A stretch of 64,000 nt of DNA from Pseudomonas resinovorans NBRC 106553. Lineage in GTDB: Bacteria > Pseudomonadota > Gammaproteobacteria > Pseudomonadales > Pseudomonadaceae. Below the pieces are notes generated by a model, which saw only the letters and a list, made by a program, of their open reading frames with translations, did no database searches and had not been told where the DNA came from. The stretch lies in contig NC_021499.1 in the NCBI RefSeq assembly GCF_000412695.1, positions 4,402,001 through 4,466,000 of the forward strand. The letters run 5' to 3'. Below, in pieces: positions 9,283-17,682 of the stretch (positions are counted from its first letter, which is position 1; the number at the start of each line of letters is the position of its first letter). The position numbers and the translations under genes were made by a program.

Positions 9283-9298
9283 AGCAAAGGCTGTGCCA
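9283..9298 (-). promoter_or_regulatory. Sigma-54 promoter of the flgB operon
   Basis: The minus strand reads TGGCACAGCCTTTGCT, a complete match to the sigma-54 -24/-12 elements. It lies about 48 bp upstream of the flgB start and points towards it. Confidence 0.9.
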
Positions 9299-9903
9299 AA
9301 GTTATTTTTTCTTTGTTTTCAAAGGCTTGAGCAGAAAATGGAGCGGCAATAAGCGGCAATCGGGGGTTGCCGGGCGGCAAAGCGGCAAGGGGGTTTGCCG
9401 CTCGTTGCCGCTTTGCCGGGAGGCATTCAGTAGGGTGGATGGCGCTTTTCCATTCGCCATCGGTGCCACGCCGAACCTCCGCCTGCATGGGTATCGCTCC
9501 GCTCAACCCATCCTACGGGCTATTGCCTGGCTCGCTGCCAGGAGGCACTGCCCTCTCCCGCAAGCAGGCGCGAAGCAATCCTGATGCCCACACCAGCCTG
9601 AAACGAATCAGCGAAGATGACGCCGCGCAAACCGCCCCTTCAGGAGGCCGAGCGGAATCGTTGTGGAGGAGGACGAGCGGCATGGATGCCGCGAGAGCCG
9701 CGCAGGGCCATGGATGGCCCTTCGCGGCGGGCCTCCGGAACGACGATGTAGCGAGGGAAGTTTGGCGAAGCCAAACCCGGATGGTGGGGCAAGCCCTTTG
9801 CTTCCTTTGGGGCGACTGCCAAAGGAAGTCGCCCGGGAAGGCGAAACAGAAACCCGCCGCCCGCTCAGTAATTAGCCGAGCAACAAAACCGGCCTTGCAG
9901 CAC
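9299..9903. other. Repeat-rich non-coding region upstream of flgB
   Basis: No convincing gene is present. After the flgB promoter come the 13-bp inverted repeat and a GTAGGGTGGAT...ATCCTAC segment (about 9432-9526) that looks like a dispersed Pseudomonas repeat. From about 9600 to 9890 there are several short palindromes (GGCATGGATGCC, GGGCCATGGATGGCCC, GTTTGGCGAAGCCAAAC, CCTTTGG...CCAAAGG). Reading frames here are probably spurious. Confidence 0.6.
9376..9417. repeat. 13-bp inverted repeat containing hairpin repeat copy 2
   Basis: GGCAAAGCGGCAA (9376-9388) is exactly complementary to TTGCCGCTTTGCC (9405-9417). Inside it, 9381-9402 repeats the GCGGCAA-GGGG-TTGCCGC unit found at 6038-6059, so two alternative stems can form. 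Confidence 0.65.
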
Positions 9904-10608
9904 TCATCGCGCCAGCGGGTACAACCTTTCGTCGAACTGCTCCAGGCGCGGGAACTCCAGGGGCTGGTCCCGCTCCAGCCCCTGCAGGCGGGCCTGGTAG
10001 GCGCGCAGGAAGTCTTCGCGGGCGTCATTGCTGATGTAGGGCACATGCCAGGCCACGAAGGGCGGCAACACTTCCAGGCCGACATAGGCCAGGGTGCCCC
10101 GCAGCAGCGGCCGCAGCATGTCTTCCAGGGGGCCATGGATGGCGCCTTCGCCGAACATGTGTTCGCGGCCACCCAGGGTCAGGCTAACCAGGGCCTTCTT
10201 GCCGGCCAGGCCGCCCTGGTCGTAGAAGCGCTTGCCGCCGTAGCAGACGCCGGACACCAGCACCCGGTCGATCCAGCCCTTGAGGATGGCCGGCACCGAG
10301 AACCAGTAGAGCGGGAAGTTGAGGATCAGCAGGTCGGCCCAGAGCAGCTTGTCCAGTTCGCGCTGAATGTCTGGCGCGATGTTGCCGGCCTTGACCGACT
10401 CCCGCTGCTCCAGGGCATAGACCAGGTAATCCGGGTTCTGCCGCTCGCCGAAGTCCGCGGCGCTGGCCACCGGGTTCCAGTCCAGGGCGTGGAGGTCGGA
10501 CTGGCGCACCTCGTGCCCCTGCCCTTGCAGGGTTTCCACGGCCAGGTCGCGCAGGGCGCTGCTGAAGGATTTCGCTTCGGGGTGGGCGTGGACGATCAGT
10601 ACCTTCAT
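9904..10608 (-). CDS. NAD(P)H-dependent quinone/flavin oxidoreductase (MdaB/NQO family)
   Basis: The 234-residue protein has a flavodoxin-like fold: MKVLIVHAHPEAKSFSSAL is the FMN/FAD phosphate-binding start, and LLWADLLILNFPLYWFSVPAILKGWIDRV is typical of the NQO1/MdaB group of FAD-dependent two-electron quinone reductases. The frame is open 28 codons further upstream, but the chosen ATG follows an AAGGAAC ribosome site and starts on the conserved beta strand. It is the last gene of the aru run, 76 bp after aruH. A homologue sits beside aruH in P. aeruginosa from memory; its role in arginine use is not known to me. Confidence 0.85.
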   Translation of the reverse strand: MKVLIVHAHPEAKSFSSALRDLAVETLQGQGHEVRQSDLHALDWNPVASAADFGERQNPDYLVYALEQRESVKAGNIAPDIQRELDKLLWADLLILNFPLYWFSVPAILKGWIDRVLVSGVCYGGKRFYDQGGLAGKKALVSLTLGGREHMFGEGAIHGPLEDMLRPLLRGTLAYVGLEVLPPFVAWHVPYISNDAREDFLRAYQARLQGLERDQPLEFPRLEQFDERLYPLAR

Positions 10609-10684
10609 GGTTGTTCCTTGTAGTCGAATCGGCCGGGGGCGCGGCGTGGCCACCATCGGCCATGCCCGCGCCCGCCGCCAAGCA

Positions 10685-11878
10685 TCATTCACCGGGTTTG
10701 CGTTGCTCTATCAGTTCGGCGGCGCACAGGGCGATGCGCCGGCAGGCTTCGGTCAGCGGTTCGCTGCCCAGCACCAGGCCCAGGCGGATATGCCCCGCCG
10801 CGCTGGGGCCGAAGGCCTCGCCCGCCAGCACCGAGACGCCGTGATCGTCTAGCAGGCGGTCGGCGAAGTCCTGGGCGGAAAGCCCGGTGGCGCGGATATC
10901 CACCATCACGAACATGCCGCCGTCCGGCTTCAGTGCACGCAGGCCGGGACAACCTTCCAGGCTGGCGCACACCAGGTCGCGCCGCTGCCGATAGGCCTCG
11001 CGCATGGCCGCAAGCTCCGGCAGGCGCGCTTCCAGGGCAACACAGGCGGCGTCCTGGATGAAGTCCGGCGAGCCGTAGAGCATGCACAGGGCGAGGTTTT
11101 CCAGGTGCCCGGCGAGCTCCTTCGAGCCCACGACCCAACCCACCCGCCAGCCGGTCATGGCGTGGGACTTGGACAGGCTGTTGATGGTCGCGGTGCGTTC
11201 GGCCATGCCCGGCAGGCTGGCCGGGCTGATGTGCTCGCCCTCGAACAGCAGTTCGCTGTAGACCTCGTCGGAAATCATCCACAGGTCGTGGGCGATGCAG
11301 AGTTCGGCCAGGGCCGACCAGGTGCCGCGCGGCAGGCTGGCGCCCGAGGGGTTGTGCGGGCTGTTCAGGGCCAGGGCGCGGGTGCGCGGGGTGATGGCCG
11401 CGGCGACGTCCTCGGCGCGGATGCGGAAGCCGTTCTCCGAACGCACCGGCACCGGGATCACCCTGGCGCCGCAGGCGCCGAACACCGCTTCGTAGGTGAC
11501 GTACATGGGCTCGGCGACTATCACCTCGTCGCCCGGATTGAGCAGGCACTGCACCACGCAGTACAGCGCGCACTGGGCACCGGCCAGTACCGTCACCTGG
11601 TCGGCGCCGACGGCCTGGCCGCTGCGCTGGTTGTGCCAGGTGGCGATGCGCTGGCGCAGGGCGAGCTTGCCGCGCACGTCGGCGTAGTGGGTGCTGCCAC
11701 TGAGCAGGCTGTCGACGGCCGCCTGGACGATGGGCTGCGGCGTATCGAAGTCGGGGTCGCCCACCGACAGCAGGAGGATGTCGTCGCCCCGCGCCTGGCG
11801 CTCCAGGGCGCGATAGTGGATGTTCCAGGCGGCCGCGCCGTCGCCGGCGATGCGTTGGGTAAGGTCGGAAAAGCGCAT
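10685..11878 (-). CDS. aruH: Arginine:pyruvate transaminase AruH (class I/II aminotransferase)
   Basis: AruH is the PLP enzyme that transfers the alpha-amino group of L-arginine to pyruvate, giving 2-ketoarginine and alanine, the first step of the arginine transaminase route. The 397-residue protein has the fold-type I features SVGDPDFDTPQPIV, HYADVRGKLALR, LNSPHNPSG (Asn binding the substrate carboxylate), SDEVYSELLF and the Schiff-base lysine Lys237 in SLSKSHAMTGWRVGW. The assignment among class I aminotransferases rests on its position 21 bp downstream of aruI and on the surrounding aru genes. Confidence 0.88.
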   Translation of the reverse strand: MRFSDLTQRIAGDGAAAWNIHYRALERQARGDDILLLSVGDPDFDTPQPIVQAAVDSLLSGSTHYADVRGKLALRQRIATWHNQRSGQAVGADQVTVLAGAQCALYCVVQCLLNPGDEVIVAEPMYVTYEAVFGACGARVIPVPVRSENGFRIRAEDVAAAITPRTRALALNSPHNPSGASLPRGTWSALAELCIAHDLWMISDEVYSELLFEGEHISPASLPGMAERTATINSLSKSHAMTGWRVGWVVGSKELAGHLENLALCMLYGSPDFIQDAACVALEARLPELAAMREAYRQRRDLVCASLEGCPGLRALKPDGGMFVMVDIRATGLSAQDFADRLLDDHGVSVLAGEAFGPSAAGHIRLGLVLGSEPLTEACRRIALCAAELIEQRKPGE

Positions 11879-11899
11879 GGTCAGCTCCTTGGCTCCTGC

Positions 11900-13510
11900 T
11901 CAGCGGGCGCAGGCATGTTTCAGTTCGATCAGGGTGACGCCCGGATGGCCGAAGCCCGTACGCAGGTCGAGTTCCAGTTCGTCGAGGCTCTGCGGCTGTT
12001 TCACGCTGCAACCGAAGGACCGCGCCAGGCCGGCGAAGTCCGGGTTGCGCGGCAGCACGCCGACCGGCTCGATATCCAGGGCGAGCATGTCGTCGCGAAT
12101 CTGCCCCAGCGCGTCGTTGTTCCACAGGAGCACCACCAGCGGGCTGTCCAGCTCCTCGGTGGCGGTGGCCAGTTCCTGGGCGGTGTAGAGGAAACCGCCA
12201 TCGCCTACCAGCACCAGGCCGGGCCGCTCGGGTGCGCCGAACTTGGCGCCGATGCCGGCCGGCAGGCCGTAGCCGAGGGTGCCGTAGCCGGTGGGGTGCA
12301 GCCAGCTGCGCGGCGCCCGGCTGGCAAAGGCGTAGTTGCCGGTGTAGGCCAGTTGGGTCATGTCGGTGCTGATGAAGGCATCCGCCGGCAAGGCGGCTTT
12401 GACGCGATCGAGAATGGCCAGGTGAATCCGTTGCAGGGGGCCCTGGCCATTGCGGACCTCCTCATGCAGCCGGGCCACCCGGGCGACGGCCGCCTCCCCT
12501 GCCCCACTCGCCTGGGGCAGGCGCGCCAGCAAGGCCTCCAGGGTTTGCCGGGCATCGCCCTTGAGCGCCACGGCGCAGGGGTAGAAGTCGTTGAACTTGC
12601 GCGGGTCGATATCGATGCGGATCAGCTCGCCGGACAGCGGCAGGCGCTCGCGCCAGAAGTCGGTGTCGGCCATCTCGGTGCCCACGGCCAGCACCAGGTC
12701 GGCCTCGGCGATCATCTCCCAGCCCGGCGCCACACAGAGGTTGGCACCGGCGTTGAGCGGCGCGTCCGCTGGCAGCAGGCCCTTGCCGGCGACGCTGGTG
12801 AACACCGGCGCCCCCAGGCGTTCGCTGAGGGCCTGGACGGCACCGGCAGCTTCCAGTGCGCCGCCGCCGGCGATGATCATCGGGCGCCTGGCACCGGCCA
12901 GGCGCGCTGCCGCGACGTCCAGCGACGCGCCGTCGGCCGGGCCACGGCCGGGGCGACGCATCACTTCAGTGGTCCAGTCCCGCGCCACGGGGGCCGCCAG
13001 TACGTCCAGCGGCACCGAGATATGCACCGGGCGCGGGCGCTCGCCGTCGAACACGGCAAAGGCGCGGGCCAGCAGCTCGGGCAGGTCCTCGGGGCTCAGG
13101 GCCAGCGCCGAGAAGGCGGTGATGGGCGCGGTGATCGCGCGCTGGTCCTGGGTCTCGTGCAGGCAGCCCCAGCCTTTGCCGAGGCTGGCGCTGTGGTTGA
13201 CGCTGGAGATCACCAGCATCGGGATCGAGTCGGCATGGGCCTGGCCGATGGCGGTGGCGGCGTTGGTCACCCCCGGGCCTGTGATGACGAAACAGACGCC
13301 CGGCTTGCCGCTCACCCGCGCATAGCCGTCGGCCATGAAGCCGGCGCCCTGCTCATGGCGGGTCAGCACATGGCGGATGCCGCTGCCGGGCAGGCCACGG
13401 TAAAGCTCCAGGGTGTGCACGCCGGGAATGCCGAACACGGTGTCGACGCCGTAGTTGGCCAGGAGGCGGACCAGGGCCTGGCCGCCAGTAAGGGTCTTGT
13501 TCTCTTGCAT
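11900..13510 (-). CDS. aruI: 2-ketoarginine decarboxylase AruI (ThDP-dependent)
   Basis: AruI decarboxylates 2-ketoarginine to 4-guanidinobutyraldehyde. The 536-residue protein has the full three-domain thiamine diphosphate layout. The N-terminal domain carries the catalytic Glu53 in TRHEQGAGFMADGYAR. A central domain follows, and the C-terminal cofactor motif starts GDGGFLYTAQELA at about residue 433 and ends LLWNND. Similarity to acetolactate synthase and benzoylformate decarboxylase is inherent to the family; pairing with aruH gives the specific name. There is a 106-bp gap holding a REPIN between it and the upstream CoA-ligase gene. Confidence 0.88.
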   Translation of the reverse strand: MQENKTLTGGQALVRLLANYGVDTVFGIPGVHTLELYRGLPGSGIRHVLTRHEQGAGFMADGYARVSGKPGVCFVITGPGVTNAATAIGQAHADSIPMLVISSVNHSASLGKGWGCLHETQDQRAITAPITAFSALALSPEDLPELLARAFAVFDGERPRPVHISVPLDVLAAPVARDWTTEVMRRPGRGPADGASLDVAAARLAGARRPMIIAGGGALEAAGAVQALSERLGAPVFTSVAGKGLLPADAPLNAGANLCVAPGWEMIAEADLVLAVGTEMADTDFWRERLPLSGELIRIDIDPRKFNDFYPCAVALKGDARQTLEALLARLPQASGAGEAAVARVARLHEEVRNGQGPLQRIHLAILDRVKAALPADAFISTDMTQLAYTGNYAFASRAPRSWLHPTGYGTLGYGLPAGIGAKFGAPERPGLVLVGDGGFLYTAQELATATEELDSPLVVLLWNNDALGQIRDDMLALDIEPVGVLPRNPDFAGLARSFGCSVKQPQSLDELELDLRTGFGHPGVTLIELKHACAR

Positions 13511-13545
13511 GGATTGATCTCCTTTGAGGGCTCTGCCATGCCGCG

Positions 13546-13610
13546 TAGGAGCGAGCTCTGCTCGCGAGAACCTACAGCGCGGCCGTTCGCGAGCAGAGCT
13601 CGCTCCTACA
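13546..13610. repeat. REPIN-like perfect inverted repeat before aruI
   Basis: Two 23-base arms with GTAGGAGCGAGCTC outer sequence are exact reverse complements (13546-13568 and 13588-13610), separated by about 19 bases. The outer ten bases match the element at 6061-6154. It sits inside an apparently continuous minus-strand gene run and could alter mRNA stability between the CoA-ligase and aruI. Confidence 0.85.
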
Positions 13611-13616
13611 ATTGCG

Positions 13617-15707
13617 TCATTCGTTCAAGCGGATCAGCGCATCCACCGCGACGGCGCCCTCGGCGTTCACCAGCAGCGGATTGACGTCCAGTTCCAGCAA
13701 CTGGTCGGCGTGTTCGCAGGCGTAGTCGGCGACGGCGCGGATGGCATCCACCAGGGCGTCCATGTGCACCGCCGGACGGCCACGGAACCCCTGGAGCAGC
13801 GGCGCACTGCGCAGGCTCAGCAGGGCCTCGCGGATGGCCGCGTCGGTGGTGGGCAGCAGCAGACTGCGGCTGTCCTTGAGCAGCTCGACGAGAATGCCGC
13901 CGGCGCCGATCACCAGTGCCAGGGCGAAACCGTTCTCGCGCTTGATGCCGACGATCAGCTCGGCCAGCGGCGGGCTCGCCATACGCTCCAGCAGCACCTG
14001 CTCGAAGGCCACCTGGGGTGCATGCCGGGCAAGGCTTTCGCGCATGTCCTGCACCGCGGCCTCCAGGGCCGCCTCGTTGCGCAGGTTGAGGGCCACGCCA
14101 CCGGCTTCGGTCTTGTGCGGCAGCGCGCTGCTGACCGCCTTGAGCACCAGCGGGAAACCGAGGTCGACGGCGGCTGCGCGAGCCTGGCCCGGGGTGCTCA
14201 GTACCGCGTGCGGCAGCGGCACGCCGAAGGGCTTCAGCGCCTGCTTGGACTGCCACTCATCGAGCAACCGGCCCTGGCCTTCCAGCGGCTGCGGGCAGAT
14301 CGGCACCAGCGCCGCATCGCCACGGGCCAGCAGCGCCTGGCGCTGGTGCTGGTAATGGGCGACACGCGCCCAGGCGGCCAGGCCGTCCTCCACGCCCTGC
14401 AAGGCGGCGACGCCCTGGGCGTGCAGCAGTTCGCGGGCATGGGCCGGCAGCAGTTCGGGGAAGGCCGAGGCGATGAAACCGACCTTGCCGTGGCGCTTGA
14501 GGGCGGCGCAGTAGAGATTCAGCAGCAGGTCGCACTGGGGCCGCTCGCCGGTTTCCTCGCCGGGGTAGTCGAGCACCAGCAGGGCCGCGTCGACGGGGGT
14601 GCGCAGCGCGGTGTCGAGCATGCGCTCCAGCGCCGCACCGTCGCCCCAGATGGCGGTGGTGAAGTCCAGCGGGTTGGCGATGTTGGCGTAGTCCGGCAAC
14701 ACCTGGGCCAGCTCGCTGCGTTGCCCATCGTCGAGCTTGGGCAGCGGCAGGCCGTTGCCTTCGGCGTAGTCGGCGATCAACCCGGCATCACCGCCGGAGC
14801 AGGCCAGCGCGACCAGGCTCGGACCATTGGGCAGGTTGCCGCAGGCGGCGGCCTTGAGGGTTTCGACGAAGCTCACCGGGCCGCTGACGCGGATCACCCC
14901 GAGACGCTCGAACAGGCTGTCGTACAGCGCATCGGAACCGGCCAGGGAGCTGGTGTGGCTGAGGGCCAGTTCGGCGCCGATTTCGGACACGCCGGTCTTC
15001 AGCGCGATCACCGGGATGCCCTTCTGCAAGGCCTTGTAGGCGGCACGGGCGAATCCCGGGACATTCTTCAGGCCTTCCAGGTGCAGGCCGATGGCGGTCA
15101 CCCGCGGCTCGTCCAGCAGCACGTCCATCAGTTCGGCCACGCCGAGCTGGGCCTGGTTGCCCACCGAGGCCATGTAGGCCACCGGCAGGGAGCGGTCGCT
15201 CATGGACAGGTTGTAGGCGAAGTTGCCGCTCTGGGTGAGCACCGCGACGCCCTTGTCCACCTGCTTGCCGCCGTGGGCCACCGGCCACAGGGCGGCGCCG
15301 TGCAGGTAATCGAGCAGGCCGTAGCAGTTGGGCCCGAGCAGCGCCATCTCACCGGCGGCCGCCAGCAGCTGCGCCTGCAGGTCCTGGCCCTCGGCGCCGG
15401 TTTCGGCGAAACCGGAGGCGTAGCAGATGGCCCCACCCGCACCCTTGGCGGCGAGGGCGGCGACGCTGTCCAGGGTCTGTTCGCGGTTGGTGGCGATGAA
15501 CACCGCATCCGGCCCGCAGGGCAGGTCGGCGACGCTGGCGACGCAAGGCACGCCTTCAAGCTCGACGTGCTGCGGGTTGACCAGCCACAGCTGCCCGGCG
15601 AAGCCGCCTTCGGCGCAGCGCTTCAAGGCGCGGGCCATGCTGCGTCCGCCGATGAAGGCCAGGTGCCGGGGCGCCAGCAGGCGCTTGAGGTTGTCTCGTT
15701 GGGTCAT
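13617..15707 (-). CDS. Acyl-CoA synthetase (NDP-forming type), fused alpha/beta subunits
   Basis: The 696-residue protein belongs to the ADP-forming acetyl-CoA synthetase / succinyl-CoA ligase-like family. An N-terminal CoA-binding Rossmann domain (LAPRHLAFIGGRSMAR) is followed by a succinyl-CoA ligase-like part with ALSHTSSLAGSD, whose His is the likely phosphohistidine. The C-terminal third is an ATP-grasp domain (PLVLKAVSSALPHKTEAGGV; LLELDVNPLLVN). It should make an acyl-CoA from a carboxylate with NTP. It is 13 bp from the acyl-CoA dehydrogenase gene, so the pair likely activates and oxidises the same acid. The substrate is unknown. Confidence 0.85.
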   Translation of the reverse strand: MTQRDNLKRLLAPRHLAFIGGRSMARALKRCAEGGFAGQLWLVNPQHVELEGVPCVASVADLPCGPDAVFIATNREQTLDSVAALAAKGAGGAICYASGFAETGAEGQDLQAQLLAAAGEMALLGPNCYGLLDYLHGAALWPVAHGGKQVDKGVAVLTQSGNFAYNLSMSDRSLPVAYMASVGNQAQLGVAELMDVLLDEPRVTAIGLHLEGLKNVPGFARAAYKALQKGIPVIALKTGVSEIGAELALSHTSSLAGSDALYDSLFERLGVIRVSGPVSFVETLKAAACGNLPNGPSLVALACSGGDAGLIADYAEGNGLPLPKLDDGQRSELAQVLPDYANIANPLDFTTAIWGDGAALERMLDTALRTPVDAALLVLDYPGEETGERPQCDLLLNLYCAALKRHGKVGFIASAFPELLPAHARELLHAQGVAALQGVEDGLAAWARVAHYQHQRQALLARGDAALVPICPQPLEGQGRLLDEWQSKQALKPFGVPLPHAVLSTPGQARAAAVDLGFPLVLKAVSSALPHKTEAGGVALNLRNEAALEAAVQDMRESLARHAPQVAFEQVLLERMASPPLAELIVGIKRENGFALALVIGAGGILVELLKDSRSLLLPTTDAAIREALLSLRSAPLLQGFRGRPAVHMDALVDAIRAVADYACEHADQLLELDVNPLLVNAEGAVAVDALIRLNE

Positions 15708-15720
15708 GTCGGGCCTCCGG

Positions 15721-16881
15721 TCAGCGCAGCAGCGGCCGCAGCAGTTCGCGGGAAATGATGTGGCGCTGGATTTCCGAGGTGCCTTCCCAGATGCGCTCGA
15801 TCCGCGCGTTGCGCCAGATGCGCTCCACCGGGCCTTCGTCCATCAGGCCCATGCCGCCGAAGATCTGCACCGCTTCGTCGGCCACGCGGCCGAGCACTTC
15901 GCTGGCGAACAGCTTGGCCATGCCCGCTTCGCCATCGGTCATGCTGCCCTGGTCCATCTTCCAGGCGGTGTGCAGGGTCATCAGCTCGGCCGCGCGGATC
16001 TGCGTGGCCATGTCGGCGAGCTTGAAGGAGATGCCCTGGTAGCTGCCGATGGGCTGGCCGAACTGCTTGCGGTCGGCCGCCCACTGCAGCGACAGGTCCA
16101 GCGCGCGCTGGGCCTGGCCGACGCAGTTGGCCGCGACCATCACCCGGCCGGCGGTGAGCCAGGCGTTGGCCACTTCCCAGCCCTTGTCGACCTCGCCCAG
16201 CACCTGGGAGGCCGGCACCCGGCAGTCGTCGAAGAAGATTTCGTAGGTGTGATAGCCCTTGTTGCTGACGCAGCGGGGCCCACGGCGGGTGGTCATGCCG
16301 GGGGTGCCCTTGTCCACCAGGAAGGAGGTCACCGCGTTGCGCTTCTTGCCGTTGTGCTCATAGGTGTCGGTGACGGCGAAGACGATGGCGAAGTCGGCAT
16401 GGCCGGCATGACTGATGAAGTGCTTGCTGCCGTTCAGCACGAAGTCGTCGCCGTCGCGCACGGCGCGGGTCTTGATGGCATTGGCGTCGGAACCGGCGCC
16501 CGGCTCGGTGAGCGCGAAGCAGTCGATCTTCTCGCCCTGGATGCAGGGCAGCAGGTAGCGCTCGATCTGCTCGCCCTTGCAGGCCATGAGGATCTTCGAG
16601 GGCCGCGCGACGAACACGTGCAGCGCCCAGGAGACCTTGGACAGCTCGCGTTCGACGAGGGCCTGGGACAGGTAGTCCAGGCCGCCGCCACCCACCTCCT
16701 CCGGCATGTTGAAGGCGTAGAAACCGGCGGCCAGGGCCTTGCCGCGGATCTGCGCGGCGAGCTCGGGGGACACGGCGTCGGCGCGGTCCACTTCCTCTTC
16801 GTAGGGCAGCAGTTCTTTTTCGACGAAGCTCTTCACCGCCTCGACGAGCATGTCCTGTTCTTGCGTCAGTTTGAAATCCAT
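15721..16881 (-). CDS. Acyl-CoA dehydrogenase
   Basis: The 386-residue FAD enzyme has the standard acyl-CoA dehydrogenase layout: helical N-terminus, FALTEPGAGSDANAIKT flavin-binding segment near residue 120, a beta barrel middle, and the C-terminal active-site motif RIWEGTSEIQRHIISREL with catalytic base Glu366. It should introduce an alpha-beta double bond into an acyl-CoA and pass electrons to ETF. It lies 18 bp downstream of the enoyl-CoA hydratase and 13 bp upstream of the CoA ligase. Confidence 0.92.
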   Translation of the reverse strand: MDFKLTQEQDMLVEAVKSFVEKELLPYEEEVDRADAVSPELAAQIRGKALAAGFYAFNMPEEVGGGGLDYLSQALVERELSKVSWALHVFVARPSKILMACKGEQIERYLLPCIQGEKIDCFALTEPGAGSDANAIKTRAVRDGDDFVLNGSKHFISHAGHADFAIVFAVTDTYEHNGKKRNAVTSFLVDKGTPGMTTRRGPRCVSNKGYHTYEIFFDDCRVPASQVLGEVDKGWEVANAWLTAGRVMVAANCVGQAQRALDLSLQWAADRKQFGQPIGSYQGISFKLADMATQIRAAELMTLHTAWKMDQGSMTDGEAGMAKLFASEVLGRVADEAVQIFGGMGLMDEGPVERIWRNARIERIWEGTSEIQRHIISRELLRPLLR

Positions 16882-16899
16882 GGGGTCACCTGCCGGCGC

Positions 16900-17682
16900 T
16901 TAGCGGCCATTGAATTGGGGGGAGCGTTTCTCGGCCACGGCGCGCAGGGCCTCGGCGGCATCCTCGCTACGGCCGCAGAGCAGCCCGGCGGCCTGTTCGG
17001 CCACCAGTTGCTGGGCCAGGGAGCGGCTGGCGCCGTCCTGGATCAGCGCCTTGGTCTGGGCGAAGGCGAAGGTGGGCCCGGCTGCGAGGCGAGCGGCCAG
17101 TTGGCCGGCGACGTCCGCCAACGACTCGTCGGCGCAGACTTCACCCACCAGGCCGACCGCCAGGGCGCGCTCGGCGCCCCAGAGCTCGTCGAGGAACAAC
17201 AGGCGCTTGGCCTGCTCGGCGCCGATCAGCCGTGGCAGATGCCAGCTGGCGCCGGCGTCCGGGGCGTAGGCCATGCCGGTGTAGCCGGCCTTGAAACGCG
17301 CGGAGGCGGCGGCGATGCGGAAGTCGCAGCACAGGGTCAGGTCCATCCCGGCGCCCACGGCGGTGCCGTTGATGGCGGCGATGGTCGGCTTGGCCAGGCC
17401 GTGCAGGCGGTTCATCAGGGCATGGGCGGTTTCGGTCCAGCCGTAGGTTTCCAGCGCGCCACGGGCTTCGGCCTCGGCCCATTCGGCGAGGTCCGCGCCG
17501 GCACAGAAGCTGCGCCCTTCGCCGCTCAGCACCAGCACCCGCACGGCCGGGTCGGCTTCATGGGCATCCAGCAGTTCGAGCAGGGCGTTGAGGGTGGGGA
17601 TGTCCAGTGCGTTGCGCTGCTGGGGGCGATTCAGGGTGATGCGGGCGATGCCGGCGTCGACCTGGCTGAGCAAGGTGGTCAT
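16900..17682 (-). CDS. Enoyl-CoA hydratase/isomerase family protein (PaaG-like active site)
   Basis: The 260-residue crotonase-fold protein has the oxyanion-hole segment VLSGEGRSFCAGADLAEW and a second glycine segment GTAVGAGMDLTLCCDF. Where classical hydratases have two catalytic Glu residues, this protein has Asp in AGMDLT and Asp in YAPDAGASW. The second resembles PaaG-type isomerases (VPDSGG). It may therefore isomerise rather than hydrate. The frame runs 29 codons further upstream, but the chosen ATG follows a GAGGGTT ribosome site. It heads the ECH-ACAD-CoA ligase-aruI-aruH run. Confidence 0.86.
   Translation of the reverse strand: MTTLLSQVDAGIARITLNRPQQRNALDIPTLNALLELLDAHEADPAVRVLVLSGEGRSFCAGADLAEWAEAEARGALETYGWTETAHALMNRLHGLAKPTIAAINGTAVGAGMDLTLCCDFRIAAASARFKAGYTGMAYAPDAGASWHLPRLIGAEQAKRLLFLDELWGAERALAVGLVGEVCADESLADVAGQLAARLAAGPTFAFAQTKALIQDGASRSLAQQLVAEQAAGLLCGRSEDAAEALRAVAEKRSPQFNGR

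Noticed and set aside
9367..10623. A 418-codon plus-strand frame covering the palindrome-rich block and the oxidoreductase gene
   Set aside because: The right half is antisense to a clear flavodoxin-fold gene and the left half runs through repeats.
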